Shown: piece after piece, positions 7,220 to 17,054 of the stretch
Layout of the letters: each line of letters begins with the position of its first letter
How positions within the stretch are numbered: position 1 is the stretch's first letter
Origin: an uncultured Bacteroidales bacterium
GTDB lineage: Bacteria > Bacteroidota > Bacteroidia > Bacteroidales > Paludibacteraceae
Direction: 5' to 3'
Length of the DNA: 17,625 nt
Assembly: GCA_945787425.1 (NCBI GenBank)
Contig: CALZHO010000002.1
Coordinates: forward strand, 1 to 17,625
The notes under the pieces: model-generated
Told to the model about the DNA's origin: nothing
The model's input: only the letters and a program-made list of their open reading frames with translations
Database searches by the model: none
Program-made: the position numbers and the translations under genes

Positions 7220-7261
7220 TGAATTTGGATTGTGGCAGTGTGAATTTAGATTGTAGCGGCG
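7220..7261. repeat. 21-bp imperfect tandem duplication at the dapA 3' end
   Basis: Two adjacent 21-bp units (7220-7240 and 7241-7261) agree at 17 of 21 positions; both begin TGAATTT and contain GATTGT. The right-hand unit holds the last dapA codons and stop; the left-hand unit lies just beyond the stop. The left unit looks like a decayed copy of the gene end, with TAA replaced by CAA in the same frame. Confidence 0.7.
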
Positions 7262-8115
7262 TGATACGCCAGCGCCTTGCGGATTACCATCTGATGATTT
7301 GGCGTATTAGCCACCAATGGAAGGCGCAAAACATTTTGGATGAATCCCATCTCGCTCAGCACCGTCTTGATACCACCAGGATTGCCCTCTACGAAGAGCA
7401 GATGGATCAGGTGGGCATACTGCTGTTGCACCAGCGCACTCTGTTCGTGTACCAACTGGCGCATGGCAGCAGGCCAAGCATTGCTGGCTACACTGATGAG
7501 CCCATCACCGCCCGCATGCAGCATCTCATAAGCCAAGTCATCATCGCCACTAATCACAGCAAAATCACCATGGGCTATTTCTACCGTTTCAGTAAACTGT
7601 TCCACACTATTGCATGCTTCCTTGATACCCATAATCTTATCAGGATGCGCATCGTAGATACGGCGAGTGGTTTCTGGCAATAGGTTTACGCCCGTGCGTT
7701 TGGGGACATTGTATAGCAGCACGGGGATGGGACTTGCTTCGGCAATAGCGCAGAAATGCTGAAATAATCCCTCTTGTGGAGGACGGTTGTAGTATGGAGT
7801 CACCGAAAGAATGGCTGTGAAATGCTGTTGCAAGACGGGCGTCAATTGCTGCAAACGATTCACCAACGCTGCTGTGTTGTTTCCGCCCACACCTAACACC
7901 AACGGCACTCTGCCTGCTACATGTTCTATGACAAATTGTATGATGCTTTGTTGTTCATCTGGTGATAGGGTAGGCACTTCGCTCGTGGTGCCCAAAACAA
8001 CCAGATAATCAATGCCACCATTGATTTGGTGCTCAATGAGGCGTTGCAATGCTTGAAAATCAATGCTACCGTCCGCCTGAAATGGCGTGATGAGTGCCGT
8101 ACCGATACCTTTCAT
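7246..8115 (-). CDS. dapA: 4-hydroxy-tetrahydrodipicolinate synthase
   Basis: DapA condenses pyruvate with aspartate semialdehyde, the first committed step to lysine and diaminopimelate for peptidoglycan. The 289-aa protein is of normal length and is a full TIM barrel. It has GTALITPF at the N-terminus, LGTTSEVPTL (Thr43/Thr44), VTPYYNRPPQEGL, LYNVPKRTG (catalytic Tyr135) and IMGIKEACNS (Schiff-base Lys165), then ISGDDDLAYEMLHAGGDGLISVASN and EGNPGGIK. The usual GTTGE is GTTSE here. It is the last gene of a minus-strand operon; its ATG overlaps the preceding stop by 4 nt (ATGA, 8112-8115), implying coupled translation. Related N-acetylneuraminate lyases share the fold, but the motif set and context favour DapA. 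Confidence 0.93.
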   Translation of the reverse strand: MKGIGTALITPFQADGSIDFQALQRLIEHQINGGIDYLVVLGTTSEVPTLSPDEQQSIIQFVIEHVAGRVPLVLGVGGNNTAALVNRLQQLTPVLQQHFTAILSVTPYYNRPPQEGLFQHFCAIAEASPIPVLLYNVPKRTGVNLLPETTRRIYDAHPDKIMGIKEACNSVEQFTETVEIAHGDFAVISGDDDLAYEMLHAGGDGLISVASNAWPAAMRQLVHEQSALVQQQYAHLIHLLFVEGNPGGIKTVLSEMGFIQNVLRLPLVANTPNHQMVIRKALAYHAATI

Positions 8116-8576
8116 AATGATGATTGTTTGGTGGTAAACATTTGAATATATCGCAAAATTTGCTCCAGTAGGTAATTAGGAGTGTTTTGTGCAGGAGTAT
8201 GGATGGTCAAATCGTGTATTCCATCGCAGATGTGTCTTCCAACCTTAAAATCAGCACGGAAATACATGGCCATATATTGTAATGTAAGCGAAGGTTGCTG
8301 GGTGAGATCAATGAGCAAATCATATTGATATGCTCGCAGATGGTATTGCACCGATGAAGATGGACAGTGGGTTAGCCATTGGATTTCCTTCTTATCGGGT
8401 ATCGTGAAAAAATCAATGCGTTTGTTGTCCGTATCCAACATACGCTCAATGGCAGCGGGTGTACCACAATCATAGAGGATTGCCACCGTGCGCACCTTAT
8501 CCCATGGACGCATCACCACTTGCCGCTTCGGTTGACGGCGAAGGATAAATTGAAATATTGTTTGTCGTATGTTCAT
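8112..8576 (-). CDS. Conserved Bacteroidetes protein, DUF6913-like
   Basis: A 154-aa protein with no signal peptide or membrane segment. The start (MNIRQTIFQFILRRQPKR) is basic, followed by alternating beta/alpha segments: VRTVAILYDCG, RIDFFTIPDKKEIQWL, YDLLIDLTQQPSLTLQYMAMYFRADFKVGR, and a Leu-rich C-terminus (YLLEQILRYIQMF). This resembles small Bacteroidetes proteins annotated DUF6913, which I recall near ligA and dapA; that assignment is from memory. The DLLIDLT...ADFKVGR part faintly recalls the first half of family 9 glycosyltransferases, but no catalytic motif is visible. Function unknown. It starts 9 nt after ligA stops and overlaps dapA by 4 nt, so its expression is tied to both. Confidence 0.75.
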   Translation of the reverse strand: MNIRQTIFQFILRRQPKRQVVMRPWDKVRTVAILYDCGTPAAIERMLDTDNKRIDFFTIPDKKEIQWLTHCPSSSVQYHLRAYQYDLLIDLTQQPSLTLQYMAMYFRADFKVGRHICDGIHDLTIHTPAQNTPNYLLEQILRYIQMFTTKQSSL

Positions 8577-8585
8577 TTCCGTGTA

Positions 8586-12313
<3,728 letters not shown>

Positions 12314-12348
12314 AATTGAATGTGATTTACTATTGTAAAAATTTTTTG

Positions 12349-12380
12349 CAAAAGTACAAAAAAGATTTCAATCATGCAAA
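12349..12380 (-). promoter_or_regulatory. Bacteroidetes-type promoter of the EEP-ligA-dapA operon
   Basis: On the minus strand TTTG (12380-12377) and TACTTTTG (12356-12349) are separated by 20 nt, matching the -33/-7 pattern. Transcription would begin near 12342, giving a leader of about 30 nt before the ATG at 12313. It is divergent from the ftsB-like promoter; the two -33 elements are about 45 bp apart. Confidence 0.8.
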
Positions 12381-12449
12381 TATATCATATATTTTTGTGG
12401 TTTGCATAGAAAAAGTTGCATTTTTTTTGTTTATTTCGGAAATTTGCAT
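12374..12449. promoter_or_regulatory. TTTGCAT/ATGCAAA motif cluster between divergent promoters
   Basis: ATGCAAA (12374-12380) and TTTGCAT (12401-12407) form a 7-bp inverted repeat with a 20-nt spacer. TTGCAT recurs at 12416-12421, and TTTGCAT at 12443-12449 directly before the plus-strand -7 box. They could be operators for a regulator acting on both promoters, or just a by-product of AT-rich promoter sequence; the minus-strand -33 box lies inside the first copy. Confidence 0.3.
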
Positions 12450-12457
12450 TACCTTTG
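12426..12457 (+). promoter_or_regulatory. Bacteroidetes-type promoter of the ftsB-like gene cluster
   Basis: TTTG (12426-12429) and TACCTTTG (12450-12457) are separated by 20 nt. Start of transcription is expected near 12464, about 30 nt before the ATG at 12494. It is the only clear promoter before ferredoxin, so it may serve everything through ruvC. Confidence 0.85.
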
Positions 12458-12493
12458 CAGACAAATTGCGGGAATAAATTTAAATAATATACT

Positions 12494-12790
12494 ATGGAAG
12501 AGAAAATGTTTTGGAACAAAATGCGTAAATTGTTGATTAACAAGTACGCAATTGCTATTTATGTGTTTGCACTATTGCTCTTTTTTATGGGCGAGAATAG
12601 TCTAATTCATTATGTGAAGCGTGCCCGCAAGATTCGTGTGGTGAAAGAACAGATTGCTCAAACGCAAGAGGAAATCAATCATGCACAATCGGTGATAAAT
12701 ACGCTGTCGAATAAGGACAGTCTGGAGCATTTCGCCCGAGAGGAGTATCGCATGCATGCACCCAACGAAGATGTATATATCGTGGAATAA
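12494..12790 (+). CDS. Septum formation initiator family protein (FtsB/DivIC-like)
   Basis: A 98-aa single-pass membrane protein. A short cytoplasmic N-terminus (MEEKMFWNKMRKLLINK) precedes a membrane helix (about 18-33), a coiled coil (about 40-72; ARKIRVVKEQIAQTQEEIN) and the conserved C-terminal segment SLEHFAREEYRMHAPNEDVYIVE. This layout is that of FtsB/DivIC, which joins the FtsL-FtsQ subcomplex and helps activate septal peptidoglycan synthesis. The start at 12494 gives the full protein; Met5 at 12506 is a less likely alternative. First gene after a clear promoter; the next gene starts 21 nt downstream. Whether it is the FtsB or DivIC equivalent cannot be decided from sequence alone. 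Confidence 0.85.
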   Translation: MEEKMFWNKMRKLLINKYAIAIYVFALLLFFMGENSLIHYVKRARKIRVVKEQIAQTQEEINHAQSVINTLSNKDSLEHFAREEYRMHAPNEDVYIVE

Positions 12791-12811
12791 GGATAATCAT
12801 GTTTTTGAATC

Positions 12812-13000
12812 ATGAAATGGAGTAATATATTATTGATTGTCGGCTTGGTAGCACTATTGACGGGAGCAGTACTGAGTGTCATGAAAATACAACCCTATTC
12901 GGATTATGTGTTGGTGGCAGGTGCTGTATTGGTCATCTTTCGTGGTGCGGTGCGTAACCGAGAACGTGTAGATTCAGATAATAAAAAGAGTAGCGAATGA
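12812..13000 (+). CDS. Small two-helix membrane protein, GldL-N-terminus-like
   Basis: A 62-aa protein with two hydrophobic segments (about 5-23 and 32-45) joined by MKIQPYSD, and a charged C-terminal tail (RNRERVDSDNKKSSE). The pattern of helix, G-A-hydrophobic, K-hydrophobic-x-P, helix recalls the N-terminal membrane part of GldL, a T9SS motor protein, and small unnamed Bacteroidetes proteins of this type. It has no GldL cytoplasmic region, so I do not name it so. It lies 21 nt after the ftsB-like gene and its stop overlaps the LacI-family start by 4 nt (ATGA), so it is translated as part of the operon. Function unknown. Confidence 0.7.
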   Translation: MKWSNILLIVGLVALLTGAVLSVMKIQPYSDYVLVAGAVLVIFRGAVRNRERVDSDNKKSSE

Positions 13001-13998
13001 AACCTATAACGATCAAGGACATAGCTCGCGAGTTGAGAGTATCCGTGTCAACGGTTAGTCGAGCATTGCAGAATCATCCTGATATCAGTGAACAGACAAA
13101 GGTGCTGGTACGGGAGTGCGCGCAGAAACTGAATTACAAGCCCAACGTGATGGCGAGTAACTTGCGCACGAACAAGAATACCACCATTGGTGTGGTTATT
13201 CCCGAACTCAATCACCATTTCTTCTCTTCTGTCCTCAATGGAATAGAGCAGACCGCCAATGAAGCGGGCTATCAGATTTTGATTTGTCAGACCGCAGAGG
13301 TGGTTAGCAAGGAGATACAAGCTGTTCACACCCTGATAGGCAGCCGCGTAGCGGGTATATTGGTGGGCGTGAGCAAGCAAACGGTGGATTTGCAACACCT
13401 GCATGACGTGCAAAACAATGGCATACCACTGGTGTTGTATGACCGCCCATGTCCGTCTTTGAAATGCGATCAAGTGGTTTCGGATGATTATAGAGGATCG
13501 TATAATGCCGTAGAATACCTCATTCATACGGGATGCAAAAAAATAATGTGCTTCACCTCTGCCATGCAACTGGAGATGTCACGCAGGCGCTATCAGGGCT
13601 GGAGAGACGCGTTGCATGACTATAATATACCTATTCATGAGAATATGGTGGTGGAGTGCGATACGCGACTGAATGCCATCATTGATGCGCCACATATATT
13701 GCAGGCGGAGAACCGACCTGATGCTATTTTCTGTGTGAATGACGATTGCGCAGCTGGTGTGCTGCATGCGGCGCAAATCTTAGGCGTGAAGATACCCGAA
13801 GAACTGGCCGTATGCGGATTTTCCGATGAACCCATTTGCCGTGCTACCGTACCGATGCTAACTACCGTGCAGCAACATGGTGTAGAAATTGGCAAACGCG
13901 CCATGGCTCGTTTGCTCGCACGATTAGAGAATGGGTCGGGAGTAGCACAAACAGAAATGATACCTACCGATTTGATTGTGAGGGAAACAACAAAGTAA
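12997..13998 (+). CDS. LacI-family transcriptional regulator
   Basis: A 333-aa protein of normal LacI/GalR length. The N-terminal helix-turn-helix (ITIKDIARELRVSVSTVSRALQNHPDISEQTK, about 4-35) and hinge helix (NYKPNVMASNLRTNK, about 46-60) are intact. The periplasmic-binding-like sensor begins TTIGVVIPELNHHFFSSVLNGIE and includes GIPLVLYDRP, DAIFCVNDDCAAGVLHA, LAVCGFSDEPICRATVPMLTTVQQ and the C-terminal PTDLIVRETT. Such repressors normally respond to sugars or nucleosides and control adjacent transport or catabolic genes. Here the only plausible target nearby is the GH65 N-domain gene 42 nt downstream. Its start overlaps the preceding small membrane gene (ATGA), so it is in an operon with a division gene, an unusual setting. 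Confidence 0.95.
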   Translation: MKPITIKDIARELRVSVSTVSRALQNHPDISEQTKVLVRECAQKLNYKPNVMASNLRTNKNTTIGVVIPELNHHFFSSVLNGIEQTANEAGYQILICQTAEVVSKEIQAVHTLIGSRVAGILVGVSKQTVDLQHLHDVQNNGIPLVLYDRPCPSLKCDQVVSDDYRGSYNAVEYLIHTGCKKIMCFTSAMQLEMSRRRYQGWRDALHDYNIPIHENMVVECDTRLNAIIDAPHILQAENRPDAIFCVNDDCAAGVLHAAQILGVKIPEELAVCGFSDEPICRATVPMLTTVQQHGVEIGKRAMARLLARLENGSGVAQTEMIPTDLIVRETTK

Positions 13999-14040
13999 TT
14001 TAGTGGACGCTACGCTATAGTTTAGTGTTTTTAGAAGATT

Positions 14041-14802
14041 ATGTTACAATACAATACTTGGACCATAGAGCAAAACGAATGGTTGCCTACGCAAGAAATG
14101 GCCATCGAACAGCAATTGACATTCTCGAATGATTATCTATGCCAAACGGCCCATTTCGAGGAGCACTATTCGGCACCTAATCGCTTGTGCACATATATAA
14201 AAGGAATTGATACTTCTATTTTGAATCTCTCTGCGATTTCGGTGCGGTTGGAGGACGAACGGTTGGATCTGCATGATTGGCATGTGGAGCAGTTCTATCG
14301 ATGCCTGCACAAGAATAAACCGATTCTCGAACGCCATTTTGTGGCCACTTCGCCTAAAGGTCATACCCTGAAGGTGCGAGCAGAACGACAGTTGATGATG
14401 GATGCCAAAAACTTGATGCAACTGGTCTATGAAGTGCGGTCGGTCAATTATACAGGACCTATCACATTGCTCTCGCTCTTGAGCGGAGGAGAAGATGCGG
14501 ATCAATGGTACTCACTGATGAATCATGTGGGAGATGACTTGTGCTGGAGATGGATGCAATTGCAACCGATGAATATTCAATTGTGTTGTGCTATGAGTTA
14601 CCAACTGAAAAAGAATGACAAACTCTTGGTGCAACGACCTATTAAGATAGAAAAACAAGATGTGATAGGGTATTCCATTGCGCAACGAATAAAACCAGGA
14701 GATAAACTCACGCTTTGCAAAAAGGTGGCGGTGGTGGACTCCAATGATTATGCCAAAGACCACTTGATAGACCACGCAATACGATGCTTGACAAACTTGT
14801 AA
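14041..14802 (+). CDS. Stand-alone glycoside hydrolase family 65 N-terminal-like domain
   Basis: A 253-aa soluble protein, no signal peptide. Its order of motifs follows the N-terminal beta-sandwich of GH65 disaccharide phosphorylases: W-I-E opening, FSNDYLCQTAHFEEHYS (cf. F-x-N-G-x-x-G-x-R-x-x-F-E-E), TYIKGID, LSAISVRLEDERLDLHDWHVEQFYRCLHK, ERHFVATSPKGHTLKVRAERQLMM, LMQLVYEVRSVNYTGPITLLSLLSG, and KPGDKLTLCKKVAVVDSNDY, where the linker to the catalytic domain would begin. It then stops; the (alpha/alpha)6 barrel with the catalytic Glu is absent, and ruvC overlaps its last 19 nt, so no remnant can follow. The glycine-rich part is degenerate (SNDYLCQ for GNGxxG). It may be a sugar-sensing protein or a truncated relic kept in frame. 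It follows a LacI-family gene. Confidence 0.65.
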   Translation: MLQYNTWTIEQNEWLPTQEMAIEQQLTFSNDYLCQTAHFEEHYSAPNRLCTYIKGIDTSILNLSAISVRLEDERLDLHDWHVEQFYRCLHKNKPILERHFVATSPKGHTLKVRAERQLMMDAKNLMQLVYEVRSVNYTGPITLLSLLSGGEDADQWYSLMNHVGDDLCWRWMQLQPMNIQLCCAMSYQLKKNDKLLVQRPIKIEKQDVIGYSIAQRIKPGDKLTLCKKVAVVDSNDYAKDHLIDHAIRCLTNL

Positions 14803-15413
14803 AAGAACATATCATTCTTGGTGTGGATCCCGGTACATTGTATATGGGATATGCCCTTATTCACACCATGGGCAACAAGGTCGAAATAGTGGACTTTGGC
14901 GTGTATGATGTGCATAAATTAGAGGATCAGTACGCACGCTTACAAAAGGAGTTCTTCTTCTTGCAAGCACTCATAGACAAACATCATCCATCTGTTCTGG
15001 CCATCGAATCGCAGTTTGTGGACAAGAACCCGCAGACGATGATTAAGATTGTCCATGCGCAAGGTGTGGCTATCGCAGCTGCTCTGTCCAAGGATGTACC
15101 CGTAGTGGAGTACTCGCCTATGAAAGTCAAGATGGCTATCACGGGCAACGGACATGCCGACAAACATCAGGTGGCAGACATGCTGCAACGCTTCTTGCAT
15201 ATACCCGATGAGCAGATGCCCAAGAAGTTGGATGCTTCTGATGCGCTCGGTATTGCCTATTGCCACTATCTGCAATTAGGGATGCCTCTCAAGGAGAAAG
15301 GCGCTAAGAATTGGACTACCTTTGCCAAACAAAAAGGACTGGTTGATAAACAGTTAACGGGCCCTAATGCCCGACTAATGGCGGCAATGCAAACAGCAAA
15401 GAAGAAAAAGTGA
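14784..15413 (+). CDS. ruvC: Crossover junction endodeoxyribonuclease RuvC
   Basis: RuvC dimers, with RuvAB, cut Holliday junctions to resolve recombination intermediates. The 209-aa protein has the four acidic catalytic residues in their usual contexts: Asp15 in IILGVDPGTLYMGYA, Glu75 in VLAIESQFV, and Asp150/Asp153 in KKLDASDALGIAYCH. The central VEYSPMKVKMAITGNGHADKHQVADML is the family signature region. A Lys-rich tail beyond residue 168 (ending TAKKKK) exceeds the E. coli protein (173 aa). The start overlaps the preceding GH65-like gene by 19 nt in another frame. No promoter is evident upstream, so expression probably depends on read-through or on a promoter inside the previous gene. Confidence 0.96.
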   Translation: MLDKLVKEHIILGVDPGTLYMGYALIHTMGNKVEIVDFGVYDVHKLEDQYARLQKEFFFLQALIDKHHPSVLAIESQFVDKNPQTMIKIVHAQGVAIAAALSKDVPVVEYSPMKVKMAITGNGHADKHQVADMLQRFLHIPDEQMPKKLDASDALGIAYCHYLQLGMPLKEKGAKNWTTFAKQKGLVDKQLTGPNARLMAAMQTAKKKK

Positions 15414-15444
15414 AAAGATTTTTTGTAAAAATTAATCCCTAATA

Positions 15445-15476
15445 TTTGGTACTTTGATTTTTTTGTTGTACCTTTG
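15445..15476 (+). promoter_or_regulatory. Bacteroidetes-type promoter of the ferredoxin gene
   Basis: TTTG (15445-15448) and TACCTTTG (15469-15476) are separated by 20 nt. The transcript would have a leader of about 54 nt containing GAAACTTTTAAAACTTTT, which resembles the AACTTT repeats before rpmI. There is no other gene between ruvC and ferredoxin. Confidence 0.87.
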
Positions 15477-15536
15477 CAGTCGCATTTGAAACATTGAAAC
15501 TTTTAAAACTTTTTTTAACAATAAATTAAAACGATT

Positions 15537-15704
15537 ATGGCTTACGTAATTTCTGACGAATGTATCGCATGTGGTACATGTATCGATGAGTGCCCAATGG
15601 GCGCAATTTCTGAAGGTGACATTTACACAATTGACGCTGACTTGTGCACAGAGTGCGGCACTTGTGCTGATGTTTGCCCAAGCGGCGCAATTTCTAAAGG
15701 ATAA
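15537..15704 (+). CDS. 2x[4Fe-4S] bacterial-type ferredoxin
   Basis: A 55-aa acidic protein starting MAYVISDECIACG. It carries two CxxCxxCxxxCP clusters: Cys9, 12, 15 and 19, and Cys37, 40, 43 and 47, each ligating one [4Fe-4S] centre with one cysteine exchanged between clusters as in clostridial ferredoxins. The two halves are internal repeats (CPMGAIS and CPSGAIS). The length and spacing fit classic anaerobic ferredoxins, which carry low-potential electrons, for instance from pyruvate:ferredoxin oxidoreductase to hydrogenase or Rnf. It is a single-gene unit with its own promoter and terminator, and nifJ starts 1.5 kb downstream. Codons are strongly biased (many GAC, TGC, GGC), suggesting high expression. 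Confidence 0.97.
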   Translation: MAYVISDECIACGTCIDECPMGAISEGDIYTIDADLCTECGTCADVCPSGAISKG

Positions 15705-15724
15705 ATTGCAAAATTGCTTTTAGC

Positions 15725-15758
15725 AAAGTCCTCAAGTTTCGACTTGAGGACTTTTTTT
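15725..15758 (+). terminator. Terminator of the ferredoxin gene
   Basis: AAAGTCCTCAAGT (15725-15737) pairs perfectly with ACTTGAGGACTTT (15742-15754) around a UUCG tetraloop (15738-15741), followed by more T residues. It is a textbook intrinsic terminator, 20 nt after the ferredoxin stop codon. Confidence 0.95.
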
Positions 15759-15787
15759 GAATATTTTGTTAAAAATGTCACGTAGAG

Positions 15788-15819
15788 TTTGCAAATTTGC
15801 AAAAAAAGTTGTACCTTTG
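15788..15819 (+). promoter_or_regulatory. Bacteroidetes-type promoter of the ATPase gene
   Basis: TTTG (15788-15791) and TACCTTTG (15812-15819) are separated by 20 nt. TTTGCAAA-like repeats lie around the -33 box (15788-15803). The start codon at 15867 would be about 40 nt from the transcription start. Confidence 0.85.
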
Positions 15820-15866
15820 CAGCGTGGAAAGAATGGTTTGATAACAACGTTCAAAATTTATAAGGT

Positions 15867-17054
15867 ATGTTGGAGGCATTTTATAAGACACATAACTATC
15901 TGGTGGAGCACGTGCAAGTTCCTGCGCGCCGAGTGCTGATGGACGAGATAGATTGGTCCGACCGCCTGATTGCTATCAAAGGTGGACGCGGAGTGGGAAA
16001 AACAGATTTCTTGCTTAATTATGCTAAAGAATTACGCAAAACCAATCCCGAATTGAGTCAGCATACACTGTATGTGAATTTCAATGACTTCTATTTTACC
16101 GAGCACTCTCTTGTGGAATTTGCAGGGAAGTTTGTTGAGGCGGGTGGACGCACGTTGCTTATTGATCAGGCATTCAAGTATCCCAACTGGTCACGCGAAC
16201 TGAGCCAGTGCTATTACCACTATCCTAATCTGCATATTGTCTTTACTGCATCGTCGGTGATGCGATTGGTGGAGGACAACAAGGACTTGGCTTCAATCGT
16301 TCATCCATACAATCTGCGTGGATTTAGTTTTCGTGAATATTTGAATGTTACATTAGGTTTGAAATTGCCGGTCTTCTCCTTGGAGGAGATATTGCACAAC
16401 CATGTGGAAATTGCTCATCGCATATGTCAAAGCATCCATCCGTTAGAATATTTTCAGAATTATCTCCACCATGGCTATTATCCGCTTTTCCTTGAGCCGC
16501 ACGATTTCTCCGAGTCGCTCCTGAAAATGATGAACATGATTTTGGAGGTAGATGTGCTCCTGGTTAAGCAAATTGAAGTCAGTTCTTTGCCTAAGTTGCG
16601 CAAACTCTTGCACCTTATGTTGCAAGAAACGCCATGTAGCTTGAATGTCAGTAGTCGGTCGCAAGCCATTGACTGCTCGCGTTCCACCACAATGAACTAC
16701 ATCAAGTACCTCAAGGACGCGCGCCTCTTGAATCTGCTCTATCCCGAAGGTAAGCAGTTCCCATATAAACCTACCAAGGTGTATATGCAGAATACCAATC
16801 TTTGCTACGCCACCTCTATTCGTGAGATTGATCAGCAAACGGTAGCCGAGACGTTCTTCTACAATGCCTTGCATGGCAACCACAAGATCAACGCCACCGA
16901 CCGCAGTGCGATGTTCATCATCGATGGCAAGTACTACATGGACGCTTGTGCCACCACCCCAAGCAAGACGGGTATCCGCTACTGCGCCATCGGCGACCTC
17001 GAAGTCGGCAGCCAAAAGAACATCCCGCTCTGGCTCTTCGGCTTCCTATATTAA
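15867..17054 (+). CDS. AAA+ ATPase, DUF4143 type, with altered Walker B
   Basis: A 395-aa cytoplasmic protein of the common AAA_14/DUF4143 family, whose members are widespread in Bacteroidales and of uncertain role. Residues about 30-165 form the ATPase domain: Walker A GGRGVGKTD (39-47), LYVNFNDFYFTEHSLVEFA, Walker B TLLIDQAFKYPNW (Asp100-Gln101), and VFTASSVMRL in the sensor region. LRGFSFREYL (about 150-160) and a winged-helix-like part (about 240-300) follow. The C-terminus ends in the family signature IPLWLFGFLY. Relatives usually read LDEVHKYPNW; here the Walker B Glu is Gln (codon CAG, 16167-16169), and the usual arginine pair before the GLSFREYL motif is missing. Nucleotide binding is likely kept, hydrolysis doubtful. 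It has its own promoter and no partner gene. Confidence 0.88.
   Translation: MLEAFYKTHNYLVEHVQVPARRVLMDEIDWSDRLIAIKGGRGVGKTDFLLNYAKELRKTNPELSQHTLYVNFNDFYFTEHSLVEFAGKFVEAGGRTLLIDQAFKYPNWSRELSQCYYHYPNLHIVFTASSVMRLVEDNKDLASIVHPYNLRGFSFREYLNVTLGLKLPVFSLEEILHNHVEIAHRICQSIHPLEYFQNYLHHGYYPLFLEPHDFSESLLKMMNMILEVDVLLVKQIEVSSLPKLRKLLHLMLQETPCSLNVSSRSQAIDCSRSTTMNYIKYLKDARLLNLLYPEGKQFPYKPTKVYMQNTNLCYATSIREIDQQTVAETFFYNALHGNHKINATDRSAMFIIDGKYYMDACATTPSKTGIRYCAIGDLEVGSQKNIPLWLFGFLY

Noticed and set aside
7132..7683. 183-codon plus-strand open frame
   Set aside because: It lies mostly antisense to dapA, whose motifs are complete. Its translation has no recognisable domain or ribosome binding context.
14041..14802. 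Catalytically active GH65 phosphorylase
   Set aside because: The catalytic barrel and its general-acid Glu are absent and ruvC directly overlaps the end, so no enzyme activity of this family can be claimed.
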